In this document: one piece after another, positions 57,230 through 64,000 of the stretch | How positions within the stretch are numbered: position 1 is the first letter of the stretch | Layout of the letters: every line of letters begins with the position of its first letter | Source: Roseibacillus persicicus | Lineage (GTDB): Bacteria; Verrucomicrobiota; Verrucomicrobiia; Verrucomicrobiales; Akkermansiaceae | Reading direction: 5' to 3' | Length of the DNA stretch: 64,000 nt | Assembly: GCF_014651675.1 (NCBI RefSeq) | Contig: NZ_BMXI01000008.1 | Span: 178,463 to 242,462 of the forward strand | Made by a program: the position numbers and the translations under genes | Notes under the pieces: generated by a model | The model's input: only the letters and a program-made list of their open reading frames with translations | Told to the model about the DNA's origin: nothing | Database searches by the model: none

Positions 57230-59722
57230 TCAAAGGTCGGTTTCCACCCGGAAGAAGAATCCGGGATTGGCTGCAATGAAGCTGGCAGGGACCGTAAAGG
57301 TGTCGGTGTTGTCGTAACTGTAGTTGCCTTGATCGGTAAAGTCTCCAGTCATGAGCTCGCTCGGGCTCGCCGATGTTAGGACGTATCCCGCGCCCCCTGG
57401 GCTGAAGGTGATCTCTAGATCACCCCCGGCATTCCGAACCACGTTGGTGACTTCGATCTCACTAGGCACGACGCCAACTGGCTTTGCCGTAGCAGGCGTA
57501 GTGAGATTGACCGCATTGGGATCGATGTAGAAATTATCCACATAGGCAGGCTGATTGAGAGCAGTCCCAGCCGACATCACAAGGAGCAGACTTTTCAGGG
57601 TTTCACTCGTGCCGTTGCGGAAGCCGAAGGGATCCACGCCCCCGTCATCGGTGACCTCGAACTGTCCGGTTTCGCCCACTGGGGTTTCGTAGTAAACGGT
57701 CACCGTATCAGCAGCGTTGTCCGCCACAACCCAGACATTCATCCACATTCCCGCCGCAAAGCTCGCGAAGGTGTCGCGACCTGCGTTCCCATCCCGCACG
57801 GCAATGATTCCGCCGTTGTCGAGAATGGTCTGGGCCTCGAATCCACCAAACTCACTGGGGCTCGCCTGGTCGCTCAGTCCCATGCTCAGGTCCGTTTCGA
57901 GAGAGGTGGCGTAGAGTTGGAAGAAGAGGGTTCCGGTGTCACCCTCATTGATTTGTAGACCGAGGTTGTCGATCTGCTTGGCGGCACTGAAGAAAGAACC
58001 TGTCAGGCGAGTGAGACAACCCACCTGATCGCTTCCCTCGATGGGCTCGTCCGCCACCAGAGTCTGCGCGGCATTGGTGGACGACCAGCCATTGACCCCG
58101 TCAAAGGTGCTGCCAATAACCATTTCGCTCCCCTCGAAATCTTCCAGCAAAGTGAACCCGCTGGGTCGACTAGGAACGCTATTGACGTCATCGGGATTGG
58201 TATTGCTAGAGACCTCGAATGCATCGATGAAACCGTCTTGGTCGGTATCTCTGATATTCGGATCCGAATTGCTAGGGATGGCTCCCGCACTGAAGGCCAG
58301 ATCGGGGTTCTCCTGCCCATCCAAGAGACCATCTCCATCTGTATCGGCTATCGTCGGATTGGTCCCCGTGACAGTGACCCCTCCCCAAGAACCGAAGTTG
58401 TCTTCGACCTTGTCGTTGTAACCGTCGTTGTCGGTATCGGAAAGATCGGCTCTTGTCTGTACGCTGGCGAAGTTGTCACCCTGCGAGGGGTCGAACTCTG
58501 CGAGATTCGACAATCCATCTCCATCCCGGTCTCCGGTTGGAGCTTGGTCCGGATTGGTTGTGCCATCGTCATTCGGAGCCAACGCGGTGGCGGGAGAGCT
58601 GTTGCAAAGCAACTCGTAATCATCTGGCAGCCCATCGCCGTCACTATCCCCCGCATTGGGATCGGTGGGGGCGTTCGCGAACTGAATGTTGAGAGCTCCT
58701 GTGACTTCATCGAAGTCGTTGACCCCATCACCGTCCGAATCCCCGTTCAAGGGGTCGGTCGCACCGTATCCGGTGGGCGTCGAGTAATCATTCAAAGTGG
58801 CGTTGACCTCGGGACCGTCTTCGAGCCCATCGTCATCGCTGTCCTTATCGTTGGGGTCGGTGCTGGCCAGGAACTCTGCCAAGTTGTTCAGGCCATCCAT
58901 ATCTTCATCCCCAGTCGCAGTCCGGGAGAGATCTCCGAAGTTCGACTCTTCCCAAAAGTCCTCCATGCCATCGCTATCGATATCAACCGGTGGATTAATG
59001 GGGTCGGAAAGGTTGTGCGTCGTGCTATCGATGTAGAGATCGTCAAAATGCGTCGCAGTTGCATTCACCGCAGTGCGGAAGAAGAGAGATTGCAGATCTC
59101 CATCCGCAGTCCCTTGGCGAAATGCAAGTCCCGTCGGGTTCAACTGGGTCTGGGTCGCAAAGTCGGGATCATCGTCACTTTGAATATGCACCTCGTAGGA
59201 GCGATTCGCCGTGTTGTCGATCAGGACCCAGACATTATACCACGCACCATCATTGGTATTGTCGGTCAGATTGGAGTAACTACCCGCTACATCCAAATTG
59301 TATCCAAAGGTCGTTGTCGACGTGCTGGAATTGTTACCGAAGCGAACAATTGCTTTGCCGTCGTTGAAGCCGTTACCAGCGGTCGCGGCCGTCAAAGGTG
59401 AGACTGCGACCGCAGTGTGCGAGGGCCCCGTCATGAAGACGCGGAAAAAATATGTCCCGATCGCACCATCCGCGATCAAGATCGAGTTATTATCAAACTT
59501 AACGTGGTCACCATTTGTCGCTCCTTGCACCATATAATTGTTGCCAGCATCGCTGCCAACGGTGGCATCGTTGGCAGTCAAAACATAGGACCAGGAAGTG
59601 CTTTGGGGACTGATTGCCCCGGTGGTGTAACTTTCAAAGTCTTCAAGCAGTGACCAGGCTCCTTGGCCTGTGGCCAACGAGCCCAAAAGACCGACTGTTG
59701 TGAGCAATTTTGTTCGTTTCAT
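57230..59722 (-). CDS. Secreted TSP3-repeat protein
   Basis: A protein of 830 residues. Signal peptide MKRTKLLTTVGLLGSLATGQG. Residues about 20-240 are the paralog of the PEP-CTERM gene. Then come at least eight TSP3-type Asp-rich calcium loops (DSDGMEDF, DEDMDGLNN, DSDDDGLEDG, DSDGDGVND, DRDGDGLSN, DTDNDGYND, DTDGDGLLD, DTDQDGF; about residues 240-530). A second jellyroll domain (DFEGSEMVIGSTFDG, about 545-745) repeats the first type, and a C-terminal module ends in FFFRVETD. No sorting signal was seen, unlike its partner. Likely a calcium-stabilised surface fibre or binding protein. Confidence 0.88.
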   Translation of the reverse strand: MKRTKLLTTVGLLGSLATGQGAWSLLEDFESYTTGAISPQSTSWSYVLTANDATVGSDAGNNYMVQGATNGDHVKFDNNSILIADGAIGTYFFRVFMTGPSHTAVAVSPLTAATAGNGFNDGKAIVRFGNNSSTSTTTFGYNLDVAGSYSNLTDNTNDGAWYNVWVLIDNTANRSYEVHIQSDDDPDFATQTQLNPTGLAFRQGTADGDLQSLFFRTAVNATATHFDDLYIDSTTHNLSDPINPPVDIDSDGMEDFWEESNFGDLSRTATGDEDMDGLNNLAEFLASTDPNDKDSDDDGLEDGPEVNATLNDYSTPTGYGATDPLNGDSDGDGVNDFDEVTGALNIQFANAPTDPNAGDSDGDGLPDDYELLCNSSPATALAPNDDGTTNPDQAPTGDRDGDGLSNLAEFDPSQGDNFASVQTRADLSDTDNDGYNDKVEDNFGSWGGVTVTGTNPTIADTDGDGLLDGQENPDLAFSAGAIPSNSDPNIRDTDQDGFIDAFEVSSNTNPDDVNSVPSRPSGFTLLEDFEGSEMVIGSTFDGVNGWSSTNAAQTLVADEPIEGSDQVGCLTRLTGSFFSAAKQIDNLGLQINEGDTGTLFFQLYATSLETDLSMGLSDQASPSEFGGFEAQTILDNGGIIAVRDGNAGRDTFASFAAGMWMNVWVVADNAADTVTVYYETPVGETGQFEVTDDGGVDPFGFRNGTSETLKSLLLVMSAGTALNQPAYVDNFYIDPNAVNLTTPATAKPVGVVPSEIEVTNVVRNAGGDLEITFSPGGAGYVLTSASPSELMTGDFTDQGNYSYDNTDTFTVPASFIAANPGFFFRVETDL

Positions 59723-59796
59723 GATATTGTGCGGATTTTGTTTGATGTTCTCCCCAGACGATTCCGATAGGGAAAATCATCCTGCCGAGCCGCTTC

Positions 59797-60828
59797 TCAC
59801 TCCGCAAAGAAGAAACGATTCCTGCTTGTCACGTATTTAGGTGACAAGACGCGTACCCTGGCCTTTTTCTGTCTCTCCTTTTCAGAGTGGCGACTGGAAG
59901 AAATCGAAGCCTTGGCTCGAATCCATCGACTAAAATTCCTCATGATGAAAAGAAGTTTAGTGCCCACCCAGTGCGAGCTTCGGCCTGGAGCAACAGAAAG
60001 CCATCGGGGAAGGATGCGGCGAAGTATATGAAGGAGACGACAAGGGCGGGGTGTCCAATCGTTGAGGAGGGCCCCAAGCCATTCATCCAGCCCTTCACCT
60101 GTCTTGGCGGAGAGATAGAAGGTTCTCTTCCCGGGGAAAGATCGTGCGAGTCGGCGCTCCAGATCGGCAAGGTCTTCAGCGGCCATCAAGTCACACTTGT
60201 TGACAACCAGCCATTCAGCCTCCTCGAGCTGTTTGCGATAGATGTATCCTACATCGCGGTGAAAGTCGCGTTTGTTCCGCTTGCCACCCAGAGCGGCGAG
60301 AGCCCGACGAGCATCCAATACGACAGAGAGGGGAGCCAGAGTGAGAGGCGTTTTGTAGATCTGTTCCAGGGGTCGAATGACAGTCGCCATCAGGTCGGTA
60401 CAGCTCCCTACAGGCTCGGCCACAATCACATCTGGGCGCGACTCTTGAGAGAGGGTTTCAATTGTCCCCACCAGTTCCTCCAGGCGACAACAGAAGCAGC
60501 CTCCCGTGATTTCACTCACTAGGGGAGGGGGCGGGCTTTCTTGAGGTGTCTTTTCGTCCCCCGATATCTCTTTTGTGTCTATATTGTCACATAAATAGTC
60601 GTTATCTGATGCTGAGTGAGTTGAAGAGAAAGAAAGAGTCTCCCGCGCCGAATCGGTGTCTAGAAGTCCTTCTCCTTGGTCGTTTGTGACGAGAGCGGCT
60701 TCTAGTTGTAAGTGTCTTAATTTAAGCGTTATCATTCTGATGAGGGAAGTCTTTCCGGCTCCAAGAAAGCCACCGATGAGGAAGAAGCGCCCAACATTTT
60801 TGTTTATAGAAGAAAATCTAACATTCAT
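59797..60828 (-). CDS. CobW/COG0523-type G3E GTPase, atypical
   Basis: A protein of 343 residues. Walker A GGFLGAGKTS, the metal motif GGCFCCRLEEL (CxCC), switch region EPVGSC and the guanine motif NKCDL mark a COG0523 GTPase, metal chaperones or insertases (known for zinc and cobalt). Two oddities: about 35 extra acidic/Ser residues (about 60-95) just before CxCC, and a C-terminal 80 residues, basic and Leu/Arg-rich, unlike the family. An alternative frame in the last part reads FIYFAASFPDGF and then AEARTGWALNFF, closer to the conserved AEAxLGWLN ending, so a frameshift may have occurred near 60070. Divergent from the Cys-rich peptide gene. Confidence 0.75.
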   Translation of the reverse strand: MNVRFSSINKNVGRFFLIGGFLGAGKTSLIRMITLKLRHLQLEAALVTNDQGEGLLDTDSARETLSFSSTHSASDNDYLCDNIDTKEISGDEKTPQESPPPPLVSEITGGCFCCRLEELVGTIETLSQESRPDVIVAEPVGSCTDLMATVIRPLEQIYKTPLTLAPLSVVLDARRALAALGGKRNKRDFHRDVGYIYRKQLEEAEWLVVNKCDLMAAEDLADLERRLARSFPGKRTFYLSAKTGEGLDEWLGALLNDWTPRPCRLLHILRRILPRWLSVAPGRSSHWVGTKLLFIMRNFSRWIRAKASISSSRHSEKERQKKARVRVLSPKYVTSRNRFFFAE

Positions 60829-60896
60829 CTAAAAAGGTGTTGCCATCACCCCCCCCTCTTCTGTCAATTTGAATCTGTCTTCAGAGAAAAGTCATT

Positions 60897-61196
60897 ATGA
60901 ATGATTCCAATCAGTCCGAATACCAACGCCACCGATCCACCCGGCGCTCCTTTATCAAGAAAAGCATCGTCGCCTCGATTGCGGCTAGTAATGTGACGAT
61001 GTTCTCGGGGTTGGTGGATGCTTCTGAATTTGCAGCCTCGACGTACAAGAAAAAGGCAACGTGTCATAAGGTCGGGTTTTGTGGCACTGGCGCCGGGACC
61101 AAAAGTTGTATTGGGGAATGGAAGGACTCGAATGGCAATTCCTGGTCTGGAAATGTATGTGTTGCGACTTGTGCGAATGGCAAGGTGACTTGCTGA
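60897..61196 (+). CDS. Tat-exported six-cysteine peptide
   Basis: A protein of 99 residues. The N-terminus has a twin-arginine signal (TRRSFIKKSIVASIAAS), so it is exported folded. The mature part, about 55 residues, is Gly/Lys/Asn-rich with six cysteines (56, 62, 71, 88, 92, 99), enough for three disulfides or a metal site. No family recognised. It lies 68 bases from, and divergent to, the COG0523 GTPase and 31 bases before an alpha-solenoid gene in the same direction. Confidence 0.7.
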   Translation: MNDSNQSEYQRHRSTRRSFIKKSIVASIAASNVTMFSGLVDASEFAASTYKKKATCHKVGFCGTGAGTKSCIGEWKDSNGNSWSGNVCVATCANGKVTC

Positions 61197-61227
61197 AATT
61201 GACCTTGAGGTGTCCTGAGATCTGAAG

Positions 61228-62547
61228 ATGAAGTATTTGTTCGCATTTCTGGCGTTGGGAGTTTTCTCCCTCATTCTTTATCTCGGGGGAAGTCATGATG
61301 TAGGTGTTTCAGTAATCAGAAAACCAAAGTCTTCCGTCGCGGATACCAAATACGATCATCCCGAGAGTGTCGAAGCGGGAGAAGCGTTGTTTCTGGCCGA
61401 AGAGGAGCAGTTACGCGATCTGGTTTCTAGGTTGGGAGTGTTGGGCGCTTATGAGACTCTTGTTGAAGAGAATGGAGAAGGGGAAGCTTTGGCTCAAGAG
61501 ATTTATTTGCTATTTAATTCAAGTGGAATTGATTTCTCTGAGTTTGTTTTAGCTCTTGCTTCAATGAAAGAAGGCCATCGGTCTTATGCTGTCTCAGCGC
61601 TTTTTGATAGAATGGCAAGAAACAACTGGAAGGATATTGACTTATTTCTTTCAAATGAAGTTGTTGTTGAGAGTTCCCAGGTTTTGGAGATGTCTTTAGA
61701 GGTCTTTGCTCGAGGTGAGTTCGGTTCTTATTCTAATATATCTCCCTATCTTGAGTCACTGAGGAGTTACGATGCATACTCAGGTTTGTTGGTGTCATCT
61801 TTGCAAAGGTTAGTGCCGATTTTCGCAGAGGATATTTATCATTTTAGCTCTGAAGAATATAGTGGTTATGAGTTGCCGAACCGGAAGATGGGGGAAGTGC
61901 GAGCTGAGGCTCTACGTCATTGGGTAAAAGCGGATTCTGAGAGGGCTCTATCCTATTTGGAAGGAAGTGCTTCAGCCCAGGATTTTCAAACTGCTATCCA
62001 GGCTATTAACTCTATTAGTCAAAGGGATGCTCGGACCTTGTTGAGCCAATACGAAGATAGTGAGAATCCGGCTGCGCGAGATGGCGCTTTGGGCGTGAAA
62101 GCGCTATTTCTATTGGCGGAAGGAAGTCTTTTTGAGGGAGCTGAAGTTTTAGGGGAGCTTCGAGAAGGAGGCTACCGTGACTATTTGGCTGATAATTTTG
62201 CATCCGCTTCAAGGGCAGTTGTAGAGAAGTTGATTAGCGATGATCCGGAGAAATTTATGGAAGAAGTTTTGAAAGGAGGCCTTGAGCGCAGTTCTTTATG
62301 GATGACTGATGGCTTGGAGGCTTGGATAGAGAAAGACGCAGAAAAGGCTGCAGATTGGGTGTCGTCAAGAATGTCCACTATCGCCCCCGAGAACACACAA
62401 TATATCGCAGCCGTCTATGCTAAAGAGGCTGCTTCACAGGGAGATATTTCCCTAGCTCAGCAGTGGGCGGACCTAATTCTAGACACCGATACAGCGGCAG
62501 AAATACAGGAAGCGATTTCCAAAGCGGAGGCGTCGACTCAGTATTAG
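61228..62547 (+). CDS. Exported alpha-solenoid protein of unknown function
   Basis: A protein of 439 residues. N-terminal leader (YLFAFLALGVFSLILYLGG) may be a membrane anchor. The rest is almost wholly helical with repeat-like segments of about 35 residues (for example ERALSYLEGSASAQDFQTA and EKAADWVSSRMSTI), as in TPR-like solenoids. No catalytic residues. More AT-rich than the genes upstream of 59 kb. It follows the Tat peptide by 31 bases and may form an operon with it. Confidence 0.65.
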   Translation: MKYLFAFLALGVFSLILYLGGSHDVGVSVIRKPKSSVADTKYDHPESVEAGEALFLAEEEQLRDLVSRLGVLGAYETLVEENGEGEALAQEIYLLFNSSGIDFSEFVLALASMKEGHRSYAVSALFDRMARNNWKDIDLFLSNEVVVESSQVLEMSLEVFARGEFGSYSNISPYLESLRSYDAYSGLLVSSLQRLVPIFAEDIYHFSSEEYSGYELPNRKMGEVRAEALRHWVKADSERALSYLEGSASAQDFQTAIQAINSISQRDARTLLSQYEDSENPAARDGALGVKALFLLAEGSLFEGAEVLGELREGGYRDYLADNFASASRAVVEKLISDDPEKFMEEVLKGGLERSSLWMTDGLEAWIEKDAEKAADWVSSRMSTIAPENTQYIAAVYAKEAASQGDISLAQQWADLILDTDTAAEIQEAISKAEASTQY

Positions 62548-62572
62548 TGATTCTGAGAGTCCACCGAGAATC

Positions 62573-63937
62573 ATGAGCTGGTCCGAGGTGTTCCCTTTTT
62601 TGGGAGAAGAGGAGGTTGCTCGAATTCAGGGACAGAATCGAGGTGCACGAAAGAAGTGCTTTGAGGTTGCCCGGATTGTGAATGGGCAAGAGGGGATTCA
62701 CGTGCTTGCAACGAGCTTTTTTCGTGTGTCCCCTTCGAGGAAACTTCCGAACGGGTCCTCTTCTTCTTTCGGGGACAGAATTTCTTTCGGTTGGGACCGA
62801 ATCACGGGAGCAGCTAAGCGAGATGTGAAGGTTGCCCGCGATTTTGAGGCTCTTCGAGGAGTGATCACTTTCTTCGCGAAGCTTCGGCCTGATGTTGTTG
62901 TTCGAGTTTATCTAGCGGCCGATTTGGTTTTCCTGCTGCCCGACTTGGTTGAGATGGGCTGCGAGGTGCGGGTGATGGCGACGGCTTCCCCCTATCCTGC
63001 GCCTGGTGAGATGTGGTCTTTCTTGGCTCTTTCCCACCAGGGCTTGGTGACTGTCGTCGATTGGCGGGAAACGCCGAATCCTTTGCTCGCCGTTGAGCGC
63101 ACGGAAGGTCTCGCTGCAGAGGGTTTTGGGATTTGGCGGGAAGCTTACACTTCCGGGGAAGATGAAACCCGCCGGGCCAAACCGACCCACTACCGACCGA
63201 TTCGGAAGGCGGCTTTCGGAAGTGTTTGCTCCTTGCCGATGCGTGAGTTGATGGAGGCTTTTCTTGTGCTGAGCGAGCGGGGAGAATTCTCACCCGAGCT
63301 CATCCTGGGAGAGAGGAAACGGAAGAAAGCTCATGGCTATCAATGGCCGGGGGAGGGCTTTGCGGAGTGGTTTTTGCTGGCGGTCGTGTTTCCACGGATG
63401 GCTATTGAGGGGGTGTGCAGCTATGTCGCCCGCGAGGACCGAAGTCTGAATCAGTGGTTTGCTCTCGATATCGATTATAGTTGTTGGGCTCATCCGCGGG
63501 CTGCGATTCGTTTTCAGGGCGTTGAAGGTGAGAAAAAAGGTCAAGAGACAATGGAATCGGCGAGGCAGATGGCTTGGAATGAACTCTTTCCTCAGCCCAC
63601 GCTGGACTTGCTTCCGGAAGCGTCAACCGAAGGCACTGAGTGGGAGCTAAACCCGGATGAGTGGGAAAGCTGGGGGCTGACTGACCAACAGAGTCTGGTC
63701 TGCACTTCTCTCCCTTCTCCAATCGAAGATTACCATCTGGAGATTTTGGAAAAGGGGATTCAGCGTCTGCGAGAAGAGGTTCCCGAGTGCGGAGTGCGGG
63801 TGTATCTCAAGGAGGAGCAAAGAGACGCGTGGGACAGGTTGCGGGCCCTGGGTTGTGAACTTGTTTTGATAGGCTCCGGCTGGTTGCCTCGAGTGAAGTG
63901 CGCGAGAATTCTGGACCACTCGCTAACCCACGAATAG
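62573..63937 (+). CDS. Uncharacterised cytoplasmic protein
   Basis: A protein of 454 residues, no signal peptide. Mixed alpha/beta, with a duplicated-looking motif: LRPDVVVRVYLAADLVFLLPDLVEMGCEVRVM in the first half and VPECGVRVYLKEEQRDAWDRLRALGCELVLIG at the end (each shown in part). It is about 26 bases after the solenoid gene. Its stop lies 3 bases before an IS3-type transposase start, so the last residues (about LDHSLTHE) may be supplied by the insertion, cutting the true C-terminus. Confidence 0.6.
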   Translation: MSWSEVFPFLGEEEVARIQGQNRGARKKCFEVARIVNGQEGIHVLATSFFRVSPSRKLPNGSSSSFGDRISFGWDRITGAAKRDVKVARDFEALRGVITFFAKLRPDVVVRVYLAADLVFLLPDLVEMGCEVRVMATASPYPAPGEMWSFLALSHQGLVTVVDWRETPNPLLAVERTEGLAAEGFGIWREAYTSGEDETRRAKPTHYRPIRKAAFGSVCSLPMRELMEAFLVLSERGEFSPELILGERKRKKAHGYQWPGEGFAEWFLLAVVFPRMAIEGVCSYVAREDRSLNQWFALDIDYSCWAHPRAAIRFQGVEGEKKGQETMESARQMAWNELFPQPTLDLLPEASTEGTEWELNPDEWESWGLTDQQSLVCTSLPSPIEDYHLEILEKGIQRLREEVPECGVRVYLKEEQRDAWDRLRALGCELVLIGSGWLPRVKCARILDHSLTHE

Positions 63938-63940
63938 AAT

Positions 63941-64000
63941 ATGAATGTGAAATCCCGCAGACGCTTCTCTCCAGAATTCAAAGCTCAAGCACTTGAACTT
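63941..64000 (+). mobile_element. Start of an IS3-family transposase OrfA (cut by window edge)
   Basis: The first 20 codons read RRRFSPEFKAQALEL after a short lead, the standard N-terminus of IS3/IS911-type OrfA helix-turn-helix proteins. The left inverted repeat may begin near 63912 (TGGACCACTC), but cannot be confirmed without the other end. Confidence 0.75.

Overview
The window looks like a chromosomal piece of a Verrucomicrobiota bacterium, probably Verrucomicrobiae; this is inferred from content, since no rRNA or tRNA was found. The supporting traits are: three secreted proteins ending in PEP-CTERM anchors with no exosortase nearby; many large secreted beta-propeller, beta-helix and TSP3-type proteins; a double-length tandem UvrA; an ECF-type sigma factor overlapping a Ser/Thr kinase gene; GH97 and GH128 glycosidases; and a Gram-negative envelope (MlaE, AsmA-like protein, outer-membrane barrel, GT9). 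Most genes use typical starts and short spacers. The region after about 59.8 kb looks more AT-rich and less ordinary.

Layout. 0-13.5 kb: a 5'-truncated secreted propeller gene; a minus-strand operon of three paralogous small membrane proteins plus a COG1964-type radical SAM enzyme; a PEP-CTERM protein; a CSLREA/beta-helix protein; and the giant tandem uvrA. 13.7-24.5 kb: an NlpC/P60-like lipoprotein, GH97, a His/Arg-rich secreted protein, a CAP-domain protein, an AsmA-like protein overlapping rsmD, a GT9 glycosyltransferase, a CBM9-like protein, a DUF1287 protein and an HU protein. 24.6-33.1 kb: mlaE, msrB and a complete F-type ATP synthase operon (atpB-E-F-H-A-G-D-C) with a promoter, an adjoining 11-bp-arm palindrome, an internal hairpin after atpE and a terminator. 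33.2-41.2 kb: a secreted cyclophilin fusion, dapA with an upstream coupled gene, a cupin/DUF937 pair, a PEP-CTERM protein, then the sigma/kinase pair.

41.2-46.2 kb is the most dynamic part. Several copies of a REP-like palindrome surround a REP-associated tyrosine transposase (RAYT). One copy sits exactly where a subtilase gene has lost its start codon and most of its signal peptide. 46.1-49.7 kb: an outer-membrane barrel translationally coupled to a cupredoxin-like protein, then fumC. 49.9-59.7 kb: GH128, a large secreted propeller protein, a bPH/DUF1566/lipoyl-like fusion, and a convergent pair of paralogs, one with a PEP-CTERM anchor and one with TSP3 repeats. 59.8-64 kb: a COG0523 (CobW-like) GTPase divergent from a Tat-exported six-cysteine peptide, two unrecognised proteins, and the start of an IS3-type transposase at the right edge.

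The housekeeping parts (ATP synthase, fumarase, DapA, RsmD, HU, UvrA) are conventional apart from a few odd residues. The best candidates for something undescribed are the REP/RAYT region with its gene truncation, the radical SAM operon with triplicated membrane partners, and the COG0523/Tat-Cys-peptide locus.
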